DNA from: Caballeronia temeraria | GTDB lineage: Bacteria; Pseudomonadota; Gammaproteobacteria; Burkholderiales; Burkholderiaceae | DNA length: 64,000 bases | Reading direction: 5' to 3' | Assembly (NCBI RefSeq): GCF_001544795.2 | Contig: NZ_FCOI02000008.1 | Location: 62,001 to 126,000 of the forward strand | In this document: positions 40,904 through 50,494 of the stretch, piece by piece | Numbering within the stretch: position 1 is the first letter of the stretch | Layout of the letters: every line of letters starts with the position of its first letter | Translations under genes and position numbers: made by a program | Notes under the pieces: generated by a model | What the model was told of the DNA's origin: nothing | Databases searched by the model: none | Seen by the model: only the letters and a program-made list of their open reading frames with translations

Positions 40904-42022
40904 ATGACGATGAAGCGTAGCTGGGCGGGCCGAATCCTTTCGATATCCGCGGCAGCAGGACTGACGGGAGCTGGTCTAGGCACGGCGTCGGCTGCGCCAC
41001 CCGACGCGCTCGTCGCCGCCGCGAAGCAGGAAGGGCAATTGACGACGATCGCCTTGCCGCACGACTGGTGCGGATACGGTGCGCTGATCGCCGCGTTCCA
41101 GACGAAGTACGGCATCCACGTCAACGAACTCAATCCGGATGCGGGTTCGGGCGACGAGATCGAAGCCATCAAGGCGAACAAGGGCAACAAGGGACCGCAA
41201 GCGCCCGACGTGATCGATGTCGGTCTGTCGTTCGGTCCGTCCGCGAAGAAGGAAGGCTTGTTGCAGCCTTACAAGGTATCGACGTGGAATTCGATCCCGG
41301 CTGAGTCCAAAGACGCCGAAGGCTACTGGTACGGCGACTATTACGGCGTGCTGGCGTTCGAAGTCAACGCGGACATGATCGACAAGCCGCCGGCCGACTG
41401 GGGCGATCTGCTCAAATCCGAGTATCGCAACGCAGTATCGCTCGCAGGCGACCCGCGCTCGGCGAATCAGGCCATTCAGGCCGTGTATGCGGCGGGCCTT
41501 TCGCAAAGCAAGGGCGATGCGGCCAAAGCCAATCAGGCGGGCCTGAAATTTTTCGCCGATCTGAACAAGAGCGGCAACTTCGTGCCGGTGATCGGCAAGG
41601 CGGCGTCGCTGGCGCAGGGCACGACGCCGATCATCGTGCGATGGGACTACAACGCGCTCGCCGACCGCGACACGCTCAAGGGCAATCCGAAAGTGCAGGT
41701 CATCGTGCCGAAGACCGGCGTGGTCGCGGGCGTCTATGTGCAGGCGATCAGCGCCTATGCGCCGCATCCGAACGCCGCGAAGCTGTGGATGGAGTTCCTT
41801 TATTCCGATGAAGGTCAGCTCGGCTGGCTCGCGGGCTATTGCCATCCGATGCGCTACAACGAGCTCGTCGCGCAGAAGAAAGTGCCGCAAGCGCTGCTCG
41901 CGAAGCTGCCGCCGGCATCGGCGTACGGCAATGCGGTTTTCCCGACGCTCGATCAACAGAACGCCACCAAAGACGCGGTGACCAAAGGTTGGGATCAGGT
42001 CGTCGGCGCGAACGTGAAGTAG
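40904..42022 (+). CDS. ABC transporter substrate-binding protein (family 1, PotD-like)
   Basis: The 372-residue periplasmic protein has a signal ending GTASAAPP and then ALVAAAKQEGQLTTIALPHDWCGYGALIAAFQTKYGI, typical of the binding proteins for iron, polyamine or 2-aminoethylphosphonate importers. An ATG at 40892 is also possible; the one at 40904 is better placed after GGGAA. It heads a complete importer operon (binding protein, two permeases, ATPase) transcribed in the same direction as the amidohydrolases, 125 bp downstream of them. Confidence 0.92.
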   Translation: MTMKRSWAGRILSISAAAGLTGAGLGTASAAPPDALVAAAKQEGQLTTIALPHDWCGYGALIAAFQTKYGIHVNELNPDAGSGDEIEAIKANKGNKGPQAPDVIDVGLSFGPSAKKEGLLQPYKVSTWNSIPAESKDAEGYWYGDYYGVLAFEVNADMIDKPPADWGDLLKSEYRNAVSLAGDPRSANQAIQAVYAAGLSQSKGDAAKANQAGLKFFADLNKSGNFVPVIGKAASLAQGTTPIIVRWDYNALADRDTLKGNPKVQVIVPKTGVVAGVYVQAISAYAPHPNAAKLWMEFLYSDEGQLGWLAGYCHPMRYNELVAQKKVPQALLAKLPPASAYGNAVFPTLDQQNATKDAVTKGWDQVVGANVK

Positions 42023-42042
42023 CCGCGCGCGAGATCGCAGGA

Positions 42043-42963
42043 ATGAGCGCATCGGGCCCCGACCTGCTGACGCCGGCCGCGCCCGCGCCGCAGTCCGGTC
42101 ACACACGCGCAAGCCGTGGCGCGGGCTGGCTCACCTATGCGGGCGTCGCGCCGTTTTTTGCGTTTGCGCTGCTGTTTCTGCTGTTGCCCACGGCTTTCCT
42201 GATGATCGGCGCGTTTCAGGACGCGCAGGGACATTTCACGCTGGCAAATCTGCGCGAGCTGTTTCAGCCTGCCGTGCTCGATGCCTACTGGATCAGCGTG
42301 AAGGTCAGCGTGGCGTCTTCCGCCGGCGGGACGGTGTTCGGCGCGTTGCTCGCGTGGGCGGCGGTGCATGGCCGGCTGCCCGCGTGGATCCGGCCGACGC
42401 TGATGACGTTTTCCGGCGTCGCGTCCAATTTCGCGGGCGTGCCGCTCGCCTTCGCATTCATCTGCACGTTGGGGCGCGTGGGCCTCGTGACGGTGCTGGC
42501 GCGCAAGTATCTCGGCTTCAATCTCTATTCCACGGGCTTCAGCATCCTCAGCTTTCTCGGGCTGACCATTACCTACCTGTACTTCCAGATTCCGTTGATG
42601 GTTCTCATCATCACGCCCGCGCTCGACGGTCTGAAACGCGAGTGGCGCGAAGCGTGCGACTGTCTCGGCGGCTCGGCTGCGCAGTATTGGCGCTACGTCG
42701 GCTTGCCGGTCTTGTGGCCGAGTCTGCTCGGGGCGGCGCTGCTGCTCTTCGCCAACGCGTTCGGCGCGGTGGCCACGGCCTACGCGCTGACTGGCAGCTC
42801 GCTCAATATCGTGCCGATCCTGCTGTACGCGCAAATTCGCGGCGATGTGCTGCATAACCAGAACCTCGGCTACGCGCTCGCGCTCGGCATGATCGTGGTC
42901 ACGGGTCTGTCGAACGGCGGCTACATCTGGTTGCGTGCGAGAGCCGAAAGGGGACGTCGATGA
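42043..42963 (+). CDS. ABC transporter permease 1 (PotB-like)
   Basis: The 306-residue inner-membrane protein has about six hydrophobic segments and the cytoplasmic EAA loop REACDCLGGSAAQYWRYVGLPVLWPSL that contacts the ATPase. A short hydrophilic N-terminus (about 30 residues) precedes the first segment. It starts 20 bp after the binding-protein stop and overlaps the second permease gene by 4 bp (ATGA). Confidence 0.93.
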   Translation: MSASGPDLLTPAAPAPQSGHTRASRGAGWLTYAGVAPFFAFALLFLLLPTAFLMIGAFQDAQGHFTLANLRELFQPAVLDAYWISVKVSVASSAGGTVFGALLAWAAVHGRLPAWIRPTLMTFSGVASNFAGVPLAFAFICTLGRVGLVTVLARKYLGFNLYSTGFSILSFLGLTITYLYFQIPLMVLIITPALDGLKREWREACDCLGGSAAQYWRYVGLPVLWPSLLGAALLLFANAFGAVATAYALTGSSLNIVPILLYAQIRGDVLHNQNLGYALALGMIVVTGLSNGGYIWLRARAERGRR

Positions 42964-43751
42964 AAACGCAATCGCGCGCGGGCGCCTGGATCGCGATGAT
43001 CATCGGCACCTTGTATTTCCTGATTCCGCTCGCCGCGACGTTCGAGTTCAGCCTGCGCATGCGCCGCGACGCATACAGCTTCGAAGCGTATCGCGTTGTT
43101 CTGGGCGATCCGCATTTTCAGGCGTCGTTCGGCTATTCGGTGTTGATGGGGCTGCTGACCATTGTGATCGGCGTGCTGCTGGTCGTGCCCACCGCGTACT
43201 GGGTGCAACTGCGTCTGCCGAAGCTGCGGCCCGTCGTCGAGTTCATCACGTTGCTGCCGCTGGTGATACCGGCCATCGTGATCGTCTTCGGGTATCTGCG
43301 CATCTATAACAGCAGTTCGATTCTGCCGCTCACCAGCAACGAGCGCGCGACCGATCTGCTGCTCATCTTCGGTTATGTCACGCTGTCGTTGCCGTACATG
43401 TACCGCGCCGTCGATGCGGGCATGCGCGCCGTCGATGTCCGCTCGCTCACCGAGGCCGCGGAGTGTCTCGGCGCGGGCTGGACGACGATCCTCTTTCGCG
43501 TGATCTTCCCCAACGTGCGCTCGGGGATTCTGTCCGGCGCGTTCCTGACATTCGCCGTCGTGATCGGCGAATTCACGATCGCGAGCCTGCTGGACCGGCC
43601 GGCGTTCGGACCTTACCTGCAACTGATCGGCGCGAATCGCGCATACGAGCCATCGGCGCTGGCGATCATCGCGTTCATCGTCACGTGGGCATCGATGGGG
43701 CTGATCCAGGTGTTCGGATCGGCGCGCGCGCTGGCCGGCCATAAAACCTGA
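42960..43751 (+). CDS. ABC transporter permease 2 (PotC-like)
   Basis: The 263-residue inner-membrane protein has six hydrophobic segments and an EAA loop, LTEAAECLGAGWTTILFRVIFPNVRSG. It pairs with the preceding permease to form the channel of the importer. The start codon overlaps the previous stop; the ATPase gene follows 19 bp later. Confidence 0.93.
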   Translation: MKTQSRAGAWIAMIIGTLYFLIPLAATFEFSLRMRRDAYSFEAYRVVLGDPHFQASFGYSVLMGLLTIVIGVLLVVPTAYWVQLRLPKLRPVVEFITLLPLVIPAIVIVFGYLRIYNSSSILPLTSNERATDLLLIFGYVTLSLPYMYRAVDAGMRAVDVRSLTEAAECLGAGWTTILFRVIFPNVRSGILSGAFLTFAVVIGEFTIASLLDRPAFGPYLQLIGANRAYEPSALAIIAFIVTWASMGLIQVFGSARALAGHKT

Positions 43752-43770
43752 GCCGACGAGGCCGCGACCC

Positions 43771-44841
43771 ATGCCATTTCTCGAAATCGACGATCTTCAC
43801 AAGGCGTTCGGGCCGAACGTCGCGCTGCACCGGTTCGATATGGCGATCGAGCAGGGCGAATTCATCACGTTTCTCGGCCCGTCCGGCTGCGGCAAGACGA
43901 CGGTGCTGCGCATGATCGCCGGATTCGAGACGCCCACGCGCGGCACGATCCGTCTGAACGGACGCGACGTCACGCATATGCGCACGCGCGATCGCGCCGT
44001 GGGCATGGTGTTTCAGGCGTATGCGCTGTTTCCGAACATGACGGTGGCGCAGAACATCGGCTTCGCGTTGAAGGTGGCGAAGCGCTCGCAGAAAGAGATC
44101 GACGCGCGTGTGGCCGAGATGCTCGAACTGATCAAGCTGCCGCATCTCGCCGTGCGTTATCCGTGGCAATTGTCGGGCGGACAGCAGCAGCGCGTCGCTC
44201 TGGCGCGCGCTCTTGCGAGCAAACCGCAGGTGCTGCTGCTCGACGAACCGCTGTCCGCGCTCGACGCGAAAATCCGCGTGTCGCTGCGCGAAGATATCCG
44301 CGCGCTGCAGCGCGAGCTCGGCATTACATCGATCTTCGTCACGCACGATCAGGAAGAGGCGTTGTCGATTTCCGACCGCATCGTCGTGATGAACGACGGG
44401 CGCGTGGAGCAGGTGGGTTCGCCGCTTGATATCTACAATTTCCCGCGCACGCGCTTCGTGGCGTCGTTCGTGGGGACGCTCAACATTCTGGCCGGACGTG
44501 TGATCGATCCCGCGACGGGACGCATTGCCGTCGATGGTCAGGAGCTGGTGACATCGCGCCCGCTGCCGCCGGACGATGCCGGCAAGGAGCGATTGCTGGC
44601 GCTGCGTCCCGAGGCGATCATGCTGGAGCCGCCGTCGAACGGGCGGAATTCGCTCGCGGCAACCGTCGAGCAAATCAGTTTTCTCGGCGCTGTGGTGCGC
44701 ATTCGCGCGCGGGTCAGCAACGCAGTCGTTTCACTCGATATCTTCAACGACCCCAACCGGATTCTGCCGGAGCGCGGGCAGCCGGTCGCGCTCGGTTTTT
44801 CGCACGACAACCTGCTCGTGCTCGACGAAAACGTGCATTGA
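43771..44841 (+). CDS. ABC transporter ATP-binding protein (PotA-like)
   Basis: The 356-residue ATPase has Walker A GPSGCGKTT, Q-loop VFQAYALFPNM, signature LSGGQQQRVALARAL, Walker B VLLLDEPLSALD, the switch His in VTHDQEEAL, and a C-terminal TOBE-type domain (LRPEAIMLEPPSN and after). It powers the importer formed with the three genes upstream. The substrate of the system cannot be fixed from sequence. Confidence 0.95.
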   Translation: MPFLEIDDLHKAFGPNVALHRFDMAIEQGEFITFLGPSGCGKTTVLRMIAGFETPTRGTIRLNGRDVTHMRTRDRAVGMVFQAYALFPNMTVAQNIGFALKVAKRSQKEIDARVAEMLELIKLPHLAVRYPWQLSGGQQQRVALARALASKPQVLLLDEPLSALDAKIRVSLREDIRALQRELGITSIFVTHDQEEALSISDRIVVMNDGRVEQVGSPLDIYNFPRTRFVASFVGTLNILAGRVIDPATGRIAVDGQELVTSRPLPPDDAGKERLLALRPEAIMLEPPSNGRNSLAATVEQISFLGAVVRIRARVSNAVVSLDIFNDPNRILPERGQPVALGFSHDNLLVLDENVH

Positions 44842-45033
44842 GCGCAGGGCGGCGCGGGTGCGATTGCCGCGGGCACTGCTTTCAGCGGCATCGATATCGG
44901 CCATGTAAAAAACAAAACGAATCAACGGAGACAGGCTTGAGCAACGAGATCACCCGAAGCCATTAGGATGACGTAGCATATTCGCATCCGCGAACGTCTA
45001 TTGATTCATGCCGCACATCAGGCATGGAGTTCC

Positions 45034-45939
45034 TCACTTCTTATCGTGCGCCGGCCTGCGCAGATACTCACCAAGAAAATCGACAAACGTTCTGAGCTTC
45101 ACCGAAAGCTGGTTACGCTCCAGGTAGATCGCGTGGATATTGGCATCCGGCAAAGCCCAGTCCGATAGCAAGGGCACCAGTTCGCCGCTCGCGAGATGTC
45201 CTTCGATTTCCCACTGCGATCGCACGACGATCCCGCGTCCTTCGAGCGCCCAATGAAGCACGATGCTGCCGTCGTTGCTGGACAGCGCCCCGTCGACCTT
45301 CACGGTCTCCGTGCGCTTGCCGCGCGAGAAATGCCATGTGCCGTAAGCCGATTCGTTCTCGCGCAAAACGATGCACGCATGCCGTGTCAGATCGTGCGGC
45401 ACGGAAGGCTCGCCGTGTCGCGCCACGTAGCCGGGTGACGCGCACACCACGCGCCTGTTTTCGAGCAGAAGCCGAGCGTTGATGCGCGCATCCGGCACCT
45501 CGCCGAAGCGGATGCCGAGATCGAAGCCTTCATCCTGAAGACTCACCGGGCGATCCGTCAGATGCAGCAGGATCTTCATCGCGGGATAGCGCGCGGCGAA
45601 TTCCGACACCGCCGGTGCAATACGCGCACGGCCGAATCCGAACGATGCGTTCACGCGCAGCAAGCCCGTCGGTTCGCCCCGGCTTTGCGTGACGAGATGT
45701 TCCAGTTCCGATAACTCGTCCAGAATGCGCGAGCCGTTCGACAGATACAACTCGCCCTCGGGCGTGAGGCTCAGACGCCGCGTCGTGCGGTTCATCAGGC
45801 GCACGCCCAGGCGCCGTTCCAGTTGCGCGAGCCGCTTGCTGACCGCGGGCGGCGTCACGCCGAGCTCGCGCGCGGCCGCCGCGAGATTGCGATGCCGCGC
45901 CACGAGCGCGAACAGGTTCAGGTCGGAAAAGCCATCCAT
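45034..45939 (-). CDS. LysR-family regulator (DmlR-like)
   Basis: The 301-residue regulator has the helix-turn-helix FALVARHRNLAAAARELGVTPPAVSKRLAQLERRLG and an effector domain with TGLLRVNASFGFGRARIAP and DEGFDLGIRFGE, most like the DmlR group. The start MDGFSDLN at 45939 fits the family; a longer frame to 46008 does not. It is divergent from the dehalogenase gene by 115 bp and probably controls the dehalogenase-leuCD-dctA run (inference). Confidence 0.92.
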   Translation of the reverse strand: MDGFSDLNLFALVARHRNLAAAARELGVTPPAVSKRLAQLERRLGVRLMNRTTRRLSLTPEGELYLSNGSRILDELSELEHLVTQSRGEPTGLLRVNASFGFGRARIAPAVSEFAARYPAMKILLHLTDRPVSLQDEGFDLGIRFGEVPDARINARLLLENRRVVCASPGYVARHGEPSVPHDLTRHACIVLRENESAYGTWHFSRGKRTETVKVDGALSSNDGSIVLHWALEGRGIVVRSQWEIEGHLASGELVPLLSDWALPDANIHAIYLERNQLSVKLRTFVDFLGEYLRRPAHDKK

Positions 45940-46054
45940 GTCGTCGCTCCAGAGTGTCTTTGATTCGTTCCTGAAAGTTACGACCGGAATGCTTTTCAGG
46001 AAACCCAATCGCCAGATTCATCAATTAGACTCGAATCACGATCAGGAGACAATC

Positions 46055-46933
46055 ATGTTCGAAGGCTTCAGGGACGTATCGGCGACCGTCGACGAGATAT
46101 CCGTTCACGCCATCCAGGGCGGGCGTGGTCCCGCGCTTTTGCTCTTGCACGGGCATCCGCAAACGCATGCGATCTGGCACAAGGTCGCGCCTGCGCTTGC
46201 CGGGCATTTCACGGTGATCGCCGCCGATCTGCGCGGCTACGGCGACAGCGGCAAGCCGCTGGGCACGGCCAATCACGCGAACTACGCGAAGCGCCGCATG
46301 GCGCTGGATCAGATCGAAATGATGCGCGGTCTCGGCCATGAGACCTTCGCGGTGATCGGCCACGATCGCGGCGGGCGTGTCGCGGCGCGCATGGCGCTCG
46401 ATCATCCCGATGCGGTCACGCGCCTCGTCACGCTCGATGTCGCACCGACGCTCGCGATGTACGAGCAGACCACGTTCGACTTCGCGCGCGCCTACTGGCA
46501 CTGGTTCATGCTCGTGCGTCCCGCGCCGTTTCCGGAGACGCTGATCCGCGCGGACCCCGATCTCTATCTCAGGCAGACCATCGGTGCGCGCAGCGCCGGC
46601 CTCGCGCCGTTCACGCCGGCGGCTTACGCGGAATATCTGCGTTGTCTCTCCGATCCCGATACGGCGCACGGCATCTGCGAGGACTATCGCGCGAGCGTGA
46701 CCATCGACCTCGAACATGACCGCGCGACACTCGCTTCGCAGCAGCGGATCGTCTGTCCATTCATGGCGTTGTGGGGCGCGCAGGGCGTCATCGAACAATG
46801 TTTCGATCCGCTCGCCGAGTGGCGGGCGTATGCACCGGATGTGCAGGGCGAGGCGCTGCCTTGCGGCCACTACATTCCCGAAGAAGCGCCCGAGCGACTG
46901 CTCGAACGCGTACTGCCTTTCCTGAGCGAGTGA
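46055..46933 (+). CDS. Haloacetate (fluoroacetate-type) dehalogenase
   Basis: The 292-residue alpha/beta-hydrolase has the full residue set known for fluoroacetate dehalogenases: nucleophile Asp104 with Arg105 and Arg108 (GHDRGGR), Asp128 (LDVAPT), the halide pocket His149/Trp150 (RAYWHW) and Tyr211 (CEDYRA), and catalytic His272 (CGHYIPEE). These enzymes hydrolyse fluoro- or chloroacetate to glycolate and halide. CAGGAGAC precedes the ATG. It is 4 bp from the LeuC-like gene. True fluoride activity is likely but needs assay; other haloacids or epoxide-like substrates remain possible. Confidence 0.9.
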   Translation: MFEGFRDVSATVDEISVHAIQGGRGPALLLLHGHPQTHAIWHKVAPALAGHFTVIAADLRGYGDSGKPLGTANHANYAKRRMALDQIEMMRGLGHETFAVIGHDRGGRVAARMALDHPDAVTRLVTLDVAPTLAMYEQTTFDFARAYWHWFMLVRPAPFPETLIRADPDLYLRQTIGARSAGLAPFTPAAYAEYLRCLSDPDTAHGICEDYRASVTIDLEHDRATLASQQRIVCPFMALWGAQGVIEQCFDPLAEWRAYAPDVQGEALPCGHYIPEEAPERLLERVLPFLSE

Positions 46934-46937
46934 TCCG

Positions 46938-48356
46938 ATGTCCAACCGAACCCTTTATCAAAAGTTAGTTGATTCGCATACCGTAACGAACATCGACGAA
47001 CACAACGTGCTGCTATACGCCGATCTGCATCTGATGAACGAGTACACGAGCCCGCAGGCATTCAGCGCGCTCGATGCGCGCGGCCGCGTGGTGCGTCGTC
47101 CGCGTCAGCAGCTCGCCGTCGTGAGTCACATCATTCCCACGCATGCGGAAACGCCCCGCGTGATTCGCGATGCCGCGTCGCTGTTGCAGGCGCAGAACCT
47201 CGCGCGCAACTGTGAACGCGCCGGCATCCGGCTCTTCGCGGCGAACGATCCGCTGCAGGGCATCGAGCATATCGTCGCGCCTGAACTCGGGCTGATTCGG
47301 CCCGGCATGGTCGTGCTGTGCGGCGACAGTCACACCACGACATACGGCGCGCTCGGCGCATTGGGCTTCGGCATCGGCACATCGGAGGTCGAGCACGTGC
47401 TCGCGACGCAGACGCTCGTGTACCGGCTCGCGCGGACCATGCGTATCACCATCGACGGCGCGCTGCCGTACGGCACGTCGTCGAAGGATGTCGTCATCTG
47501 GATCATCAGCAAGATCGGCGCGCAAGGGGCGCGCGGCTATGCCGTGGAATTCGCCGGTTCGACGATCGCTTCGCTTTCCGCCGAAGCGCGCATGACCGTG
47601 TGCAACATGACCGTCGAGGCCGGCGCGCGCGCCGCGCTGATCGCGCCCGATGCGACGACTTTCGACTATGTGCGCACTCACACACCTTCACTCGACGATA
47701 CGGCCTGGCAAGCCGCGCTCGACGACTGGCGCGGCCTGCATTCCGACATCGGCGCGCATTTCGACGCGGAGCATCGCTTCGACGCGCGGCACATCGCGCC
47801 GTTCGTCACGTGGGGCACGAGTCCCGATCAGGCCGTCGCCATCGATCAGCCGATTCCCGGCGAAGCCGCGCAAACGACGCCCGAAGCCGCCGCATCGCTG
47901 CGCCGCGCGCTCGACTACATGGGACTGAGCGCGAACCGGTCGATTGCCGGCACGCGCATCGACCGTGTGTTCATCGGCTCGTGCACGAACGGGCGCATCG
48001 AGGATTTGCGCACGGTGGCCGCGATCGTGCGCGGCAGACATGTCGCGCCCGGCGTGCGCGCGATGGTCGTGCCGGGCTCGGGCAGCGTGCGCCGTGCAGC
48101 CGAAGCGGAAGGCATTGCGAAGACGCTGATCGACGCGGGCTTCGAGTGGCGCGAACCCGGCTGCTCGATGTGCCTCGCAATGAACGACGACGTGCTCGGC
48201 CCGGGCGAACGCTGCGCATCGACGACCAACCGCAATTTCGAAGGCCGCCAGGGACGCGGCGGCCGCACGCATCTGATGAGTCCGGCGATGGCGGCAGCCG
48301 CCGCGATGACCGGCTGCATCACCGATGTCCGCACACTGGAGACAGTCACATCATGA
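46938..48356 (+). CDS. LeuC-like aconitase-family hydro-lyase, large subunit
   Basis: The 472-residue protein matches the large subunit of 3-isopropylmalate dehydratase: [48 protein letters not shown] and [11 protein letters not shown], giving the three cysteine ligands of a 4Fe-4S cluster. It is linked to a dehalogenase and a dicarboxylate carrier rather than leuB, so it is probably a paralogue acting on a related 2-hydroxy acid such as a citramalate- or malate-type compound (inference). Confidence 0.9.
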   Translation: MSNRTLYQKLVDSHTVTNIDEHNVLLYADLHLMNEYTSPQAFSALDARGRVVRRPRQQLAVVSHIIPTHAETPRVIRDAASLLQAQNLARNCERAGIRLFAANDPLQGIEHIVAPELGLIRPGMVVLCGDSHTTTYGALGALGFGIGTSEVEHVLATQTLVYRLARTMRITIDGALPYGTSSKDVVIWIISKIGAQGARGYAVEFAGSTIASLSAEARMTVCNMTVEAGARAALIAPDATTFDYVRTHTPSLDDTAWQAALDDWRGLHSDIGAHFDAEHRFDARHIAPFVTWGTSPDQAVAIDQPIPGEAAQTTPEAAASLRRALDYMGLSANRSIAGTRIDRVFIGSCTNGRIEDLRTVAAIVRGRHVAPGVRAMVVPGSGSVRRAAEAEGIAKTLIDAGFEWREPGCSMCLAMNDDVLGPGERCASTTNRNFEGRQGRGGRTHLMSPAMAAAAAMTGCITDVRTLETVTS

Positions 48357-48967
48357 CGCGACTTACGATCATCCGGGGCAGCGCCGCGCCGTTGCCGATC
48401 GACAACCTCGACACCGATCAGATCATGCCCAAGCAGTTCCTTCGCATCATCGACAAAGCGGGTCTTGCAGACGGTCTGCTGTACGACCTGCGCTTCGACG
48501 AGCGAGGCATGCCGCGTGCGGATTGCGTGCTCAACCGGGACGCTTATGCGAATGCGCGCATTCTGATCGGCGGCGCGAACTTCGGCTGCGGATCGAGCCG
48601 CGAGCATGCAGTGTGGGGCTTGCAGCAATACGGCTTTCAGGCGGTGATCGCGCCGAGCTTCGCGGAGATCTTCTATTCGAACGCGATGAACAACCGTTTG
48701 CTGCTCGTGCAGCTCAACCGCGACGCGATCGATGCCCTGATGCACGAGGCGATCGAAACGCCGGGCGCGTCGATCTCGATCGATCTCGACACGCAGACGG
48801 TCACATCCGCATCGGGCGAACGGTACGCGTATCCGATCGGCGCGCGTCACAAGCGCATGGTGATCGAAGGCATGGATACCGTCGATATCACGCTCGATTC
48901 GCTCGCCGCAATCGAAGCATTCGAACGGCTGCATTTTGCGCGGCATCCCTGGGCGCACGTGATGTAA
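48353..48967 (+). CDS. LeuD-like aconitase-family hydro-lyase, small subunit
   Basis: The 204-residue swivel-domain subunit has [14 protein letters not shown] and [21 protein letters not shown], the substrate-binding loop of LeuD, plus [15 protein letters not shown]. The start overlaps the LeuC-like stop (ATGA), so both subunits are made together. A hairpin at 48975-48993 (8-bp stem, no T-run) follows. Confidence 0.92.
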   Translation: MTRLTIIRGSAAPLPIDNLDTDQIMPKQFLRIIDKAGLADGLLYDLRFDERGMPRADCVLNRDAYANARILIGGANFGCGSSREHAVWGLQQYGFQAVIAPSFAEIFYSNAMNNRLLLVQLNRDAIDALMHEAIETPGASISIDLDTQTVTSASGERYAYPIGARHKRMVIEGMDTVDITLDSLAAIEAFERLHFARHPWAHVM

Positions 48968-48974
48968 CGCTTAT

Positions 48975-48993
48975 CCGCCGCGCATCGCGGCGG
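48975..48993 (+). terminator. Hairpin between leuD-like and dctA-like genes
   Basis: CCGCCGCG (48975-48982) pairs perfectly with 48986-48993 around a 3-base loop. No T-run follows, so it may attenuate rather than end transcription before the carrier gene. Confidence 0.4.
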
Positions 48994-49073
48994 CTTCCTG
49001 TATCAGCGACGCCGATTCCCTTCCGCTCGAAGAAGGGAAGGGCTGCGCTTTGCCTCGACAACGGAGGAGACAC

Positions 49074-50426
49074 ATGAAACGCAAACCGTTCTACACGATT
49101 CTCTATGTGCAGGTGCTGGCGGCCATCGCCGCGGGAGTGCTGCTCGGCCACTTCGCGCCGCAAACCGCGGTTGCGCTGAAGCCGCTCGGCGATCTGTTCA
49201 TCAAGCTCGTGCGGATGATCATCGGGCCGGTGATTTTCTGCACGGTGGTGACCGGTATCGCGGGCATGCAGGACATGAAGAAGGTCGGGCGCGTCGGCGG
49301 CAAGGCGCTGCTTTATTTCGAAGCCGCGTCCACTCTCGCGCTGGCGATCGGTCTGCTCGCCGCGCACGTGCTCGCGCCGGGCAAAGGCTTCAACGTCGAT
49401 CCATCGACGCTCGACGCACGTGCGGTGTTGGGCTACGCGGCTCAGGCAGCGCATGGCGAGGGCGTCGCCGGATTCATCGCGCATGTCATACCGGAAACGT
49501 TTCTTGGCGCGCTCGTTCAGGGCGACATTCTTCCCGTGCTGCTGATCGCGATGTTGTTCGGCACGGCGCTGGCGTTGATGGGCGAGCCCGCCGCGCCCGT
49601 CACGCATTTGATCGAGAGCTTGTCCAAAGCGTTCTTTCGCATCGTGCGGATGGTGACGAGTCTCGCGCCGATCGGCGCCTTCGGGGCGATGGCCTTCACG
49701 ATAGGCCGCTACGGCATCGTCTCCTTGCTGCCGATGCTGAAGCTGATCGGCGCGTTCTATCTCACCGCGTTTCTGTTCGTGGCTGTCGTACTCGGCATCG
49801 TCGCGCGTCTGTGCGGGTTCAGTCTCTGGCGCTTTCTTGCGTATATCCGCGATGAATTGCTGATCGTGCTCGGCACATCGACGTCCGAAGCCGCGTTGCC
49901 GCAACTGATGGACAAGCTCGAACGCCTGGGTTGCCCACGCGGCGTGGTGGGGCTCGTCGTGCCGACCGGTTACTCGTTCAATCTCGATGGCACCAACATC
50001 TACATGACGCTCGCCGTGCTGTTTCTCGCGCAGGCGACCAATACGCATCTGTCGTTCGCGCAGGAAATCACGCTGTTGCTCGTCACGATGCTGACCTCGA
50101 AAGGATCGACGGGCGTGACCGGCGCCGGCTTCATCACGCTCGCTGCGAGCCTGTCGGTCGTGCCAACCGTGCCTGTCAGCGCGATGGTGCTGATTCTCGG
50201 CATCGATCGCTTCATGTCGGAGTGTCGAGCGTTGACGAACATCGTGGGCAATGGTGTGGCGGCGATCGTGGTATCGGCGTGGGAAGGCGGTCTGGACCGG
50301 GCGGCGCTCTCGACAGCGTTGAGCAACGGCGAACGCGGGCGAGGCGATGCGTGGACGCCGCCCGTGCACGAATCGACTGTCGGCGATACCTTGCCGGAAC
50401 TGCGCGGGCACCCTGCCGATGGCTGA
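49074..50426 (+). CDS. DctA-type C4-dicarboxylate:cation symporter
   Basis: The 450-residue DAACS carrier begins [28 protein letters not shown] and has the hallmark [62 protein letters not shown] and [16 protein letters not shown]. It imports succinate, malate, fumarate or a related acid. ACGGAGGAGAC is an excellent ribosome site. It closes the dehalogenase/hydro-lyase run and may supply the acid that the LeuCD-like enzyme uses. Confidence 0.95.
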   Translation: MKRKPFYTILYVQVLAAIAAGVLLGHFAPQTAVALKPLGDLFIKLVRMIIGPVIFCTVVTGIAGMQDMKKVGRVGGKALLYFEAASTLALAIGLLAAHVLAPGKGFNVDPSTLDARAVLGYAAQAAHGEGVAGFIAHVIPETFLGALVQGDILPVLLIAMLFGTALALMGEPAAPVTHLIESLSKAFFRIVRMVTSLAPIGAFGAMAFTIGRYGIVSLLPMLKLIGAFYLTAFLFVAVVLGIVARLCGFSLWRFLAYIRDELLIVLGTSTSEAALPQLMDKLERLGCPRGVVGLVVPTGYSFNLDGTNIYMTLAVLFLAQATNTHLSFAQEITLLLVTMLTSKGSTGVTGAGFITLAASLSVVPTVPVSAMVLILGIDRFMSECRALTNIVGNGVAAIVVSAWEGGLDRAALSTALSNGERGRGDAWTPPVHESTVGDTLPELRGHPADG

Positions 50427-50494
50427 CGCAAGCGGTTGCGCAAACCTGTCGCGCCGTAACCGCTAAAATTGCGTTTTTAGCCTGGAATACGTGC

